NCBI GenBank assembly: GCA_016650185.1
Contig: JAENWE010000069.1
Span: forward strand, 1 to 10,520
Direction: 5' to 3'
From: Vicinamibacteria bacterium
GTDB taxonomy: Bacteria; Acidobacteriota; Vicinamibacteria; Fen-336; JAGNNV01
Length of the DNA stretch: 10,520 bases
Shown: in pieces, positions 1 to 7,200 of the stretch
How positions within the stretch are numbered: the first letter of the stretch is position 1
Layout: each line of letters opens with the position of its first letter
Position numbers and translations under genes: made by a program
The notes under the pieces: model-generated
Told to the model about the DNA's origin: nothing
Database searches by the model: none
Seen by the model: only the letters and a program-made list of their open reading frames with translations

Positions 1-246
1 CCGCAGGGTGGGCGCGATGTCGCCGCGCGCGTAGCCGAAATGGACATTGAATGACACCACGGAGAAGCGATCTCTTGACCGGCGGTTGATGGGGCCGCCC
101 GGTGGCGGGAGGGGTCCAGTGAAGACGGGTCCCATCGGGTCGAGGAAGTCACGAGCCCGGCCGCGCGACGTGGCCACGAGCCAACCGACAATGGCGCCCA
201 ACAGCAGGACGATCACGACCCCCACGCCGAGAGCTTTCGAGTTCAC
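1..246 (-). CDS. Membrane-anchored endonuclease/exonuclease/phosphatase-family protein, N-terminal part
   Basis: The gene runs leftward off the window; 82 codons are visible. Residues about 6-26 form one hydrophobic segment after a short N-terminus with a Lys, so the protein is probably a signal-anchored membrane or periplasmic protein. A Pro/Gly-rich linker (about 38-55) follows, and at residues 63-71 comes VVSFNVHFG. This resembles the first strand of the EEP (DNase I/AP endonuclease/sphingomyelinase-like) fold, where the Asn (N67) helps bind the metal. The catalytic Glu, Asp and His motifs would lie outside the window, so the substrate (nucleic acid, lipid or phosphoester) cannot be named. 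The start is GTG at 244-246. An in-frame stop lies at 325-327, there is no in-frame ATG between, and no strong Shine-Dalgarno is visible. Family assignment rests on a short stretch and is moderate. Confidence 0.6.
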   Translation of the reverse strand, partial: MNSKALGVGVVIVLLLGAIVGWLVATSRGRARDFLDPMGPVFTGPLPPPGGPINRRSRDRFSVVSFNVHFGYARGDIAPTLR

Positions 247-372
247 GAGATGTTCCGCTTCGAGAGTACTCCCTCGCTGCGTTCCTGCCCGGAACAGCAG
301 GCCTCGCTTGCTTGACCTACACGTTCACGAGCGCGGGAGTGCCCGCCTGTCATGGGCCGGCACTTTGCACTG
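247..372. other. Gap between EEP gene and truncated regulator
   Basis: I find no convincing gene here. An OmpR-family regulator would normally continue into this space on the minus strand with its winged-helix C-terminus and then a sensor kinase, and neither is recognisable. A short hairpin (GCGGG-AGTG-CCCGC, 333-346) has no T-tract and is not a convincing terminator. The region must hold the promoter for the minus-strand EEP gene, but no clear -35/-10 pair stands out. Confidence 0.4.
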
Positions 373-875
373 AATGCGACCGTGTTGATGCATGAGATAC
401 GAGAGGACACGGAACTTATGCCCGGTGAGTTTCACCGGCGAGCCGTCTTTCGTGGCCCGGGCGATTCTCGGATCCAGAGTCACGCTTCCGCACCTCAGTT
501 CGGGGCGCGCCTGGCCGCCGGATCGCCGAATCAGGGCGCGCAGGCGCGCCAGCAGCTCCTCCGTTCGAAAGGGCTTGGAGACGTAATCGTCGGCGCAACC
601 GTCGATGCCCTAGAACCTTCTCGTGCCAGGCCCCTCGTGCCTAGCATGACCACGGGCACGGACAGGCCCTGATCCCTCCATCGTCGAAGCAGAGTCAGGC
701 CGTCGATCTTTGGAAGGCCGAGGTCGAGCATCACGGCGTCGTACCCCTTGGTCTGACCCATGAAGTCGGCCTTCTCGCCGTCGTCGGCGCAGTCCACGAC
801 GTAACCCGCTTTGCCGAGAGCCGTTTCGAGCTGTCGGGAAAGGGAGGGTTCGTCTTCGACTACCAGGACACGCAC
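373..875 (-). pseudogene. Broken OmpR/QseB-type response regulator
   Basis: Translation from GTG 873-875 gives a clear receiver domain: MRVLVVEDEP with the acidic pair, and MLDLGLPK with phosphoacceptor D51. After PVVML (642-647) the frame breaks. The expected continuation ARGAWHEKVL is found in a second frame at about 611-640. A further lesion at about 608-611 moves the rest, GIDGCADDYVSKPF with the conserved Lys, the inter-domain linker and the start of a winged helix (KLTGHKFRVLSYLMHQHGRI), into a third frame. The two shifts do not restore the frame, so the uninterrupted reading stops at 531 with a nonsense tail. Family resemblance ends near 373, where most of the DNA-binding winged helix should follow. 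In this family the regulator usually sits with a sensor kinase, and none is present. The gene is divergent from the ABC transporter genes and probably once controlled them. Sequencing indels could explain the frame breaks but not easily the missing C-terminus. Confidence 0.85.
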
Positions 876-914
876 CCGCCGGTTTCCAAGGCCTCGTCAT
901 GGCCGATCGTCGCC

Positions 915-951
915 TGAACGGCGGATGAACGGCGCGTTCACGCACCGTTCA
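915..951. promoter_or_regulatory. Clustered 11-bp-phased operator half-sites
   Basis: TGAACGG occurs at 915-921 and again at 926-932, exactly 11 bp apart. The second copy forms the left arm of a perfect inverted repeat TGAACG-GCG-CGTTCA (926-940), and a further CCGTTCA lies at 945-951, with its TTCA 11 bp after the previous TTCA. Half-sites repeated at 10-11 bp are typical of OmpR-family regulators, and the cluster lies between such a regulator (start 875) and a divergent ABC operon (start 976). I infer that it is, or was, the binding site controlling the exporter and the regulator itself. No clear -10 element or Shine-Dalgarno lies in the 24 bases before the ATPase start. Confidence 0.65.
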
Positions 952-975
952 GAGCCGCTCCGCTAGCGTCCCGCC

Positions 976-1644
976 ATGCTGATCGAACTTCAGTCCCTCA
1001 ACAAGACCTACAAGACGGAGGCGGGCTCCTTCTCCGCCCTTCGCGGTGTCGACCTCACCATCGGGGCCGGAGAGTTCGTGGCCGTGGTGGGGAAGTCAGG
1101 CAGCGGCAAGTCGACTCTGCTCAATCTGGTCGGCGGCATCGATCGGCCCACCTCGGGCTCGGTGAGCGTGGGCGGGACGGCAATCCAGGGGATGAGTGAG
1201 AACGACCTGGCGATCTGGCGCGGCGGAAACGTGGGACTGGTGTTTCAGTTCTTCCAGCTTCTGCCGACCCTCACCGTGCTGGAGAACGTGATGCTTCCGA
1301 TGGACTTTCGTGGAACCCTCCCCCCGGCGGATCGCCGCCCGCGAGCGCTCAGTCTGCTCGACCGCGTCGGTGTGGTCGAGCAGGCGAACAAACTGCCACA
1401 GGCGCTATCGGGTGGTCAGCAGCAACGGGTGGCCATCGCTCGCGCCCTCGCCAACGATCCGCCGGTCATTCTGGCCGACGAGCCCACCGGCAATCTGGAC
1501 TCCGCCACCGCGAAAGACGTCCTCGGTCTGTTTCGTGGCCTGGCGAGTGCGGGCACCACGGTGATCATCGCCACCCACGAGCGCGACATCGCGAGCGTGA
1601 TTGACCGGACCGTTCACCTCGTCGACGGGGTGGTGGTGCGATGA
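976..1644 (+). CDS. ABC transporter ATP-binding protein, MacB/LolD type
   Basis: This is the cytoplasmic ATPase that powers the permease encoded next. All nucleotide-binding motifs are intact in 222 residues: Walker A GKSGSGKST (39-47), Q-loop Q91 within VFQFFQLLPTLT, signature LSGGQ (144-148), Walker B ILADE (165-169) followed by PTGNLD, and switch H201. The FQ.F.LLPTLT.LENV stretch and the 220-residue length are typical of the LolD/MacB/FtsE group, which work with FtsX-like permeases and drive periplasmic conformational change or extrusion of lipoproteins, peptides or drugs, not import. The stop overlaps the permease start in an ATGA arrangement (1641-1644), showing translational coupling. 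The start at 976 follows the likely operator by 24 bases and has no evident ribosome binding site, so the message could be nearly leaderless. The substrate is unknown. Confidence 0.93.
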   Translation: MLIELQSLNKTYKTEAGSFSALRGVDLTIGAGEFVAVVGKSGSGKSTLLNLVGGIDRPTSGSVSVGGTAIQGMSENDLAIWRGGNVGLVFQFFQLLPTLTVLENVMLPMDFRGTLPPADRRPRALSLLDRVGVVEQANKLPQALSGGQQQRVAIARALANDPPVILADEPTGNLDSATAKDVLGLFRGLASAGTTVIIATHERDIASVIDRTVHLVDGVVVR

Positions 1645-4102
1645 GCCCACGTTGGCGCAAGGTCACCCGCGATTTCTGGCAGGAGCGAATGCGCTCGGGC
1701 CTGGTCGTAGCGGCGATCGCTCTCGGCATTGCCGCCTTCTCCGCTGTTTTGTCGAGCTACGCCATCCTGGACCGCGAGCTCAACCAGGGATACCTCGCCA
1801 CCAATCCCGCATCCTTCACCATTCGCACCGACGCGGTCGATCGGGAGTTGCTCGAAGCCGTCGGCGCCCAGCCGGGTGTCCAGTCGGTGGAGGCCCGCCG
1901 GGCCGTGTCGGGAAGGCTGAAGGCGGGGCCGGCGCAGTGGCGCAGCGTCCTTCTTTTCGTGGTCAAGGACTTCGCCGACATCAAGGTCAGCACCATCGCG
2001 CCCGAAACGGGGGCGTGGCCGCCGGGGACAGGCGAGATTCTTATCGAGCGCGACGCCTTTCAGGTCGCGAAAACCAGAATCGGTCAGACGGTGACGGTCA
2101 AGCTGCCGAGGGGCGAGGATCAGACGCTGCGGGTGAGCGGAGGCGTCCACGATGTGGGCCAGGCCCAGGCCCGCATGGAGAACGTCGTCTACGGATACAT
2201 CACGCTCCAGACTCTGGCGTCATTGGGTGAGGAACCTTTCCTCGACCAGTTGAAGATTCTGGTATCGGGAGATCGATTCGACCCGGTTCATATCGCAGAG
2301 GTGGCCGCGGACGTGAGGAAGCTTCTGGAGAATCGAGGCCGCCCGGTGCGGCGGGTCGATGTCCCCGACCCCGGCAAGCACCCGCACGCCGATCTGATGG
2401 GAATGCTGCTCCTCGCCATCTCGAGCTTTGGCCTGCTCGTCCTGGGCCTAAGCGGCGTGCTGGTGGTGAATCTGCTCACCGCGCTGATGGCTTCGCAGGT
2501 CCGGCAGATTGGGATGATGAAAGCGATCGGCGGCACCCGTTCCCAGATCGCCCAGATCTACTTCGGTCAGGCGTTGCTTTTGGGCGTCGCGGCGGTGGCG
2601 ATCGCGCTTCCGGTTGGAATTCTCGGAGGTCGAGCCCTCTGCCTTTATCTCTCGGGCTTCCTGAACTTCGACATGACCAGCTTTGCGGTTCCGGTGTGGG
2701 TCTACCTGCTGGTGGCCCTCGTCGGCCTCGTGACCCCTCTCCTCGCCGCTTCGTATCCCGTGCTCAAAGGGAGCGGTATCTCGGTATGGGAGGCGCTCTC
2801 CGATTTCGGCGTCGCCGATCGCGGCTTTGGCAGCGGCGTCCTCGATCGCGCCCTGGCCGGTGTCGGCGGTGTCGCGCGCCCGCTCCTCCTCGCCATTCGC
2901 AACAGTTTCCGGCGCCGGACCCGGCTCGTCCTGACCCTTCTCACTCTGAGCGTTGGGGGTCTGTTCTTCATGTCGGCGCTGAACATCCGGACCTCGATGA
3001 TCAACACCCTCGATCACCTCTTTGCCTCCAGGCGATTCGACCTGTCCGTAAGTCTGGGGACGATGGCTCCGCTCGAGAGCATCGAACGGGCGGTCGCGAA
3101 GACTCCCGGCGCGGTTCGATCGGAGGGATGGATCGCGACAGAGGGCTTCGTGGTGAGTGCGGCCGGATCCGCTTCCGCTCAATCCTCGGGCGCGGCCGGA
3201 CTGCACGGAGGTCAGGAGGGGGCGGGTGGGGGGCACTCAGCAGCCGGCCCCGCTCCGGCACGGTTCGCCGTTCTCGGCGTTCAGCCGGGCACGAAGCTGC
3301 TCAAGCTGGAGATCAGCGAGGGTCGGGACTTGCTCCCGGAAGACGTCGATGCCCTGGTTGCGAACACCGCTCTGGCGGCGCGATACCCTCAGATCAGGGT
3401 CGGACAGTCGGTGGTGCTCGGCATGGGCCCGGCTGAGTCCACCTGGCGTGTGGTGGGCATCGCGCGCGAGGCCTTTCTCCTCCCGTGGGCTATGTGTCGC
3501 GCACCTACTTCGAGCGCGCGGGCGGGCACCTGCGCATGGCCAACTCGGTTCGGGTGGGGCTCGTTCAGTCGGACCCCGCGTCGGTCGACCGGTTTCGAGA
3601 AGCGCTGGATCAAAACCTTCAAGGAGAGGGAATCAGGGCGGTTTCGGCGCGCAGTAATGCCGAGGGCCGCTTCGGATTCGACCAGCACATGCTGATGATC
3701 TACATCTTCCTGATCGTGATGTCCGTGATCATCGGCGGAGTGGGGGGGCTCGGGCTCATGACCACCATGAGCCTGAACGTGCTGGAGCGCCGGAGGGAAA
3801 TGGGCGTGCTGCGGGCGATCGGCGCTTCCTCGCGAGTGGTGTGGCTGATCGTGGTGAGCGAGGGCCTCTTCATCGGCCTGATGAGTTTCGTCATCGCCTC
3901 GGCCCTTGCCGCGCCGATCAGTCGAGGCCTCGGCGATTTCATTGCTTCAGTGATGCTCAACTCGGAGTTGAGCTTCTCCTTCGATCTGAACGGACTCGCC
4001 GTGTGGTTCCTGGCTTCTTTGACTCTTAGCGGTCTCGCCAGCTTCATCCCCGCCTGGAACGCATCGAGGTCGCCCGTGCGCGACGCTCTCGGCTTCGAAT
4101 GA
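1641..4102 (+). pseudogene. Double-FtsX ABC transporter permease, interrupted by one frameshift
   Basis: This is the membrane partner of the preceding ATPase. The first frame (1641 to about 3484) carries a transmembrane segment at residues 20-40, a periplasmic MacB-like domain (about 45-245), and a first FtsX unit with membrane segments near 252-282, 307-333 and 352-372 and the FtsX signature RQIGMMKAIGGTRSQIAQIY (289-308). A membrane segment at 428-447 and a second periplasmic domain follow. At LLP (3477-3485) the frame is lost: the original frame runs into unrelated residues and stops at 3695. The true continuation GYVSRTYFERAGGHLRMANS reads in the frame starting at 3485, consistent with loss of one base. 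That part (to 4102) holds the second FtsX unit, with ERRREMGVLRAIGASSRVVW and three membrane segments. The repaired length is about 820 residues, normal for duplicated FtsX permeases. No slippery heptamer is visible, so I infer a mutation or a base-calling error, not programmed frameshifting. A Gly/Ala/Ser-rich insert lies at about 3160-3260. Confidence 0.85.
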
Positions 4103-4128
4103 GTCACGCCAACGCCAAGGCCAACGTC

Positions 4129-5817
4129 TCAACCTGGAGGTCCAACCCGATGTCTCGTCGATGGAAGGTCGTATTGATTGTCGTTGCCGTCCTTGCTCTG
4201 ACCGGCGCGGTCTGGAGTGGGGGTGGATGGCTCGTGCGCAGCGTGCGGGTCATGCACGGCGGTCATTGATTCCGGGACCAGGTCCCCTTCCGCCTTTGCC
4301 CACCGGAACAGGAGCTTCTCCTCGCGAGCCGCGTCGTACTCCTCTTCGGTGAGGGCGTCGACGGAGCGGAGCTTCACCAGCAGGTTGTTGACCAGAGTGT
4401 CGAAACCTGGGCCGAGTTCGTCGCCTTGAATGGAGCGCTGATACTTGATCGGACCGGGAATGAGCGAGACGAGAAAGGCGATTTCTTTCGGCGTGAGTTC
4501 CGAAGGTTCCTTGCCGAAATAGTGTTCCGCGGCCGGTCTCAAGCCGTACAGCCCAGGCCCCCACTCGATGATGTTGAGATAGATCTCGAGGATGCGCAAC
4601 TTCCCCACCGTCGACTCCAGAAGGAACGAATAGGAAAGCTCCTTGAGCTTGCGATGGAGGCTCTTCTCGCGAGTGAGAAAGAGGTTCTTGGCCAGCTGCT
4701 GGGTGATGGTGGATGCGCCGCGTACCGCTTCCCCGCGCGCCCAGTTGGTCGCGACCGCTTTGGGGATCTCGGCCAGATCGATGCCCGGATGGGAGAAGAA
4801 AGCGGCGTCTTCGGCGATCAGAAGTGCTCGGATGAACAGCGGCGGAACATCGGCCAAGGCGATGAAGTCAGGCGCCCCCGGCGAGACCTCAATGCGTTTC
4901 CTGGCTCCCAGATTCGTGGTGACCCCGTGAGAGAAGTCTCCGCGCAGCGAGGTGACAGCGACCGGCCGGTTGACCGGCCGAGTGAAGAGAAGTTCCTGCT
5001 TGACCTCCAGGGTGGCCGGGTCGGAAAGGAGACCGCTGGCGCGGATGGCGCCGGAGAGGGAACCGAGCGGATCGCGGGCGTCGTCGCCCTGACCCATGGC
5101 CCGCAGGACGCTCGCGAAGTCGAGCTGTTCAATCCTGGCCTCGAAATCCAGACGCGCATCCGATTGGGTCGGTGTCACGAGCATCGTGCCTTCGGTCTTG
5201 ACTCCGAGCCCGTCCAACCGCCATCGTCCCTGACCGTCGATCCGAGGGTCTCCCTCAAAGTGGGCCTCGGCGTCGAGAGTTCCCAGTTCCCCGTTTGAGA
5301 CGCCCTCAAGGCGGAAGCCGACCAACTGATCCATCTGCAGCTTCGTTGCCCTGAGGTCGAACACTCTCCCTTTCGGTCCCGCTTCAGAAGTGAGGACGAG
5401 ACCCTCGATGGGCCACCTCAGGGTGAGGGAGCGCCCAGGATCGACATCCCAGACGGACGGCCGCAAAGCCACCTCCAGGCCGGCCGGAAGGGTCGCTCTT
5501 GCTCCTTCGATCCGGACGCGGCCGATGAGGCTGAGACCGCGCGCGCCCCAAAACCTGGGGCTGACCGAGATGCTGTCGATTCGAGCCAGTCCCTGGCCCG
5601 GTCCCTCGATGACCACGCCGGTCAGAGAAAACGGCGGGAGCAGTCCCACGCGCAACTGATCGAACGTCACGCGAGCGCCCAGTCGGGACGCGTAGGCGGC
5701 GATTCTCAGGGCGGCCTCGCGCTCCACATAGCGGGCCGCGATCTGGAAGGCGCCGACGCCTCCGACCAGGATGAGACTGCCCAGGATCCAGGGGCGAACG
5801 CGTCGACTCTCGGCCAC
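4129..5817 (-). CDS. Monofunctional peptidoglycan glycosyltransferase (GT51) with AsmA-like N-terminal region
   Basis: The 562-residue protein should polymerise lipid II into glycan strands at the outer face of the inner membrane. Residues about 10-30 are a membrane anchor. About 35-300 look like an AsmA/DUF3971-type beta-rich periplasmic region (FDQLRVGLLPPFSLTGVVIE, repeated LxGxG and DxEAxF patterns). The GT51 domain follows with its hallmark motifs: EDAAFFSHPGID with catalytic E336, GASTITQQLAKN (367-378), RKLKE (389-393), and ILEIYLNIIEWGPGLYG with the second conserved Glu E411. There is no transpeptidase domain, so this is not a bifunctional penicillin-binding protein. The start is GTG at 5815-5817, with an in-frame TGA two codons upstream, so no earlier start exists. 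The last 45 residues are hydrophilic, Pro/His-rich and unlike the family, and they are antisense to the small membrane ORF. The gene converges on the ABC operon, with 26 bases between the stops. Confidence 0.9.
   Translation of the reverse strand: MAESRRVRPWILGSLILVGGVGAFQIAARYVEREAALRIAAYASRLGARVTFDQLRVGLLPPFSLTGVVIEGPGQGLARIDSISVSPRFWGARGLSLIGRVRIEGARATLPAGLEVALRPSVWDVDPGRSLTLRWPIEGLVLTSEAGPKGRVFDLRATKLQMDQLVGFRLEGVSNGELGTLDAEAHFEGDPRIDGQGRWRLDGLGVKTEGTMLVTPTQSDARLDFEARIEQLDFASVLRAMGQGDDARDPLGSLSGAIRASGLLSDPATLEVKQELLFTRPVNRPVAVTSLRGDFSHGVTTNLGARKRIEVSPGAPDFIALADVPPLFIRALLIAEDAAFFSHPGIDLAEIPKAVATNWARGEAVRGASTITQQLAKNLFLTREKSLHRKLKELSYSFLLESTVGKLRILEIYLNIIEWGPGLYGLRPAAEHYFGKEPSELTPKEIAFLVSLIPGPIKYQRSIQGDELGPGFDTLVNNLLVKLRSVDALTEEEYDAAREEKLLFRWAKAEGDLVPESMTAVHDPHAAHEPSTPTPDRAGQSKDGNDNQYDLPSTRHRVGPPG
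4150..4269 (+). CDS. Small single-span membrane protein, 39 codons
   Basis: This short reading frame begins 47 bases after the permease stop. It is preceded by a strong Shine-Dalgarno GGAGG (4136-4140), nine bases before the ATG. The predicted protein has a basic start (MSRRWK), a hydrophobic span at about residues 7-30 (VVLIVVAVLALTGAV and onward), a short basic stretch and a C-terminal MHGGH that could bind a metal. I do not recognise the family. Placement suggests a small accessory subunit or a leftover N-terminus of a membrane-fusion (adaptor) protein that often follows such permeases; no adaptor continuation is found. The frame is antisense to the last 40 or so codons of the glycosyltransferase gene on the other strand, so it could be fortuitous. 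The ribosome binding site and hydrophobic pattern argue that it is real. Confidence 0.5.
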   Translation: MSRRWKVVLIVVAVLALTGAVWSGGGWLVRSVRVMHGGH

Positions 5818-5832
5818 TCTTCAATCAGTCTA

Positions 5833-5863
5833 ACCACCCGCGGTGGTGCGCCCCGCTGCGGGG
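5833..5863. repeat. Two adjacent perfect inverted repeats upstream of the glycosyltransferase
   Basis: ACCACC-CGC-GGTGGT occupies 5833-5847 and CCCCGC-T-GCGGGG occupies 5851-5863, followed by the palindrome GGGGCCCC (5861-5868). They start 16 bases upstream of the glycosyltransferase start codon, where they would lie in its promoter or leader. They may be an operator or mRNA hairpins; no T-tract marks a terminator. Confidence 0.5.
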
Positions 5864-5912
5864 GCCCCGGTCCGAGGTCCGTTCGTGAAGGGCCATAGGG
5901 GCCGATCGTCTG

Positions 5913-5924
5913 CCCGCTTGCGGG
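5913..5924. repeat. Short perfect inverted repeat
   Basis: CCCGC-TT-GCGGG is a perfect five-base-pair hairpin in the middle of the divergent intergenic region. It is short enough in GC-rich DNA to be accidental, and its role is unknown. Confidence 0.3.
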
Positions 5925-6038
5925 ACGGCCAGTGTCCGTTCGCGGCACGGGGCTTGGGCCCGTTGTTGTGCTTTCACCGCGGAATCATCACGGCACAGGG
6001 ATTGCTGCCGGGATTGCGAGTCGTATTGAATTGTCGGC

Positions 6039-6052
6039 CGTCTCGTGAGACG
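6039..6052. repeat. Inverted repeat in the leader of the metallo-hydrolase gene
   Basis: CGTCTC-GT-GAGACG is a perfect six-base-pair inverted repeat about 47 bases before the ATG at 6100, just downstream of a weak candidate promoter. It could be an operator or a leader hairpin; nothing visible decides which. Confidence 0.35.
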
Positions 6053-6099
6053 TGGGAGAAGGAGCAAGCGTGCGCCAGCCCACGAGAGGATATCGAACG

Positions 6100-7197
6100 A
6101 TGTCATGGAATGTTCGCCTGACTCTTACGATCGTTTGTGGTCTGTCAGGCCTGGTCAGCGCGCAGGACCTTGAACCGCCGAAGCGGGTGGAGGTCGCTCC
6201 GGGCATCTACGTCTTCATGACGCCGCCCTATGGCGATGTCGGCCTCGACGGAAACTCGGTGGTGATCGTGTCGAACGATGGAGTTCTGGTTTTCGACACC
6301 AACGGAACTCCCGCCGCCGCGGAGAACGTGCTCGCTCAGATCCGAAAGCTGACGGACCAGCCGGTGACCTACGTAGTGAACTCGCACTGGCACTGGGACC
6401 ACTGGTATGGGACGGAGGTCTATCGCCGGGCCTTTCCGGAAGTTCACGTGATCACCCACGAGAAGACGCGAGAGATGATGATGGGGCCCGCCCTGACCTT
6501 CAACAAACCCGGTCTCGACCAGCAACTGCCGGGCTATCTCGACGATCTGGCGACGCGAATCGCCGCCGCGGAATCGACGACGCCTCCTCTTACCGGCCTG
6601 GCGCGGATGAAGGGCGCGTTGTCGATGGGCCGCTTCTTTCTGGATCAGAAGCGCAAGGCTCAGCACACATTCGCGGATGTCACATTCAGCGACCGCCTGA
6701 CCGTTTACCTGGGCGACCGCGAGATTCAGGTGCTGAACTACGGCCGAGCGGTAACCCCGGGGGATGCGTTGCTCTACCTGCCGAAGGAGAAGGTCGTGGT
6801 CACCGGCGATTTGCTCGTCAATCCGGTTTCCTTCGCCCTGGGCGTCTACCCGACCGGGTGGCTCCAGGCGCTCGAAAGGATCGATGGCTTGGACGCCACG
6901 GTGTGGATCCCGGGGCACGGAGAACCTCTGCGCGACAAGATCCTGCTCCACGCCACCATGGATGTCTTCTCGGAGTTGCTGCGTCAGGGGAAGGAGGCGA
7001 GGGCCAAAGGCCTGAAGCCGGCGGAGGCGATCGCGGCCATCGCTCCATCCCTGCGCGACCTCCGTGCCCGGATCACCAAGGACGATCCGAGAACGAACGG
7101 GCAGTTCGATCTGTACCTCGTGTCCTGGTACCTGCATCGAGTCTACGACGAGCTTTCCGGACCGTTGACCGACGCGATCACACCGCCGCCGGGCTAG
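6100..7197 (+). CDS. Secreted metallo-beta-lactamase-fold hydrolase
   Basis: A 365-residue protein of the metallo-beta-lactamase superfamily. I chose the ATG at 6100 because GAGAGGA (6084-6090) sits nine bases upstream and the protein then begins with a typical signal peptide (MSWNVRLTLT, hydrophobic core, cleavage probably near VSA-QD at 19-22). An in-frame ATG at 6052 would bury this signal behind 16 unrelated residues. The metal motif HWHWDH is at 96-101, preceded by YVVNS. GDL with D237 and PGHGEP with H273 match the later metal positions. At the third usual ligand, where related proteins have G-x-A-H-T-x-G-D, this one reads GRAVTPGD with V218. The overall pattern resembles periplasmic MBL proteins related to class B3 lactamases and SoxH-type hydrolases, but the substrate is unknown. 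A resistance role should not be assumed. Confidence 0.88.
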   Translation: MSWNVRLTLTIVCGLSGLVSAQDLEPPKRVEVAPGIYVFMTPPYGDVGLDGNSVVIVSNDGVLVFDTNGTPAAAENVLAQIRKLTDQPVTYVVNSHWHWDHWYGTEVYRRAFPEVHVITHEKTREMMMGPALTFNKPGLDQQLPGYLDDLATRIAAAESTTPPLTGLARMKGALSMGRFFLDQKRKAQHTFADVTFSDRLTVYLGDREIQVLNYGRAVTPGDALLYLPKEKVVVTGDLLVNPVSFALGVYPTGWLQALERIDGLDATVWIPGHGEPLRDKILLHATMDVFSELLRQGKEARAKGLKPAEAIAAIAPSLRDLRARITKDDPRTNGQFDLYLVSWYLHRVYDELSGPLTDAITPPPG

Positions 7198-7200
7198 CCC

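Larger units (their letters stand above)
5818..6099. other. Divergent intergenic region rich in hairpins
   Basis: This 282-base region separates the glycosyltransferase (minus) from the metallo-hydrolase (plus) and must contain both promoters. I see no gene in it. A weak sigma70-like pair, TTGCTG (6002-6007) and TATTGA (6024-6029) with 16 bases between, could serve the metallo-hydrolase. Several short perfect inverted repeats occupy the region and are listed separately. The octamer TCCGTTCG appears twice, near 5878 and 5935. Confidence 0.4.

Noticed and set aside
241..331. Nine-base direct repeat GTTCACGAG at 241-249 and 323-331, possibly marking a duplication or deletion endpoint
   Set aside because: The flanks do not match and a nine-base repeat in a few hundred GC-rich bases is plausible by chance; the second copy is not at the point where regulator homology ends.
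2448..3236. Long minus-strand open frame opposite the permease
   Set aside because: It is a low-complexity, charge-rich translation antisense to clearly conserved FtsX sequence, with no recognisable domain.
3477..3490. Programmed ribosomal frameshift in the permease
   Set aside because: No slippery X-XXY-YYZ heptamer, stop codon or obvious downstream structure is visible. A one-base deletion or sequence error is simpler.
6145..7137. Long minus-strand open frame opposite the metallo-hydrolase
   Set aside because: The plus-strand frame carries the signal peptide and the metal motifs; the antisense product is featureless.
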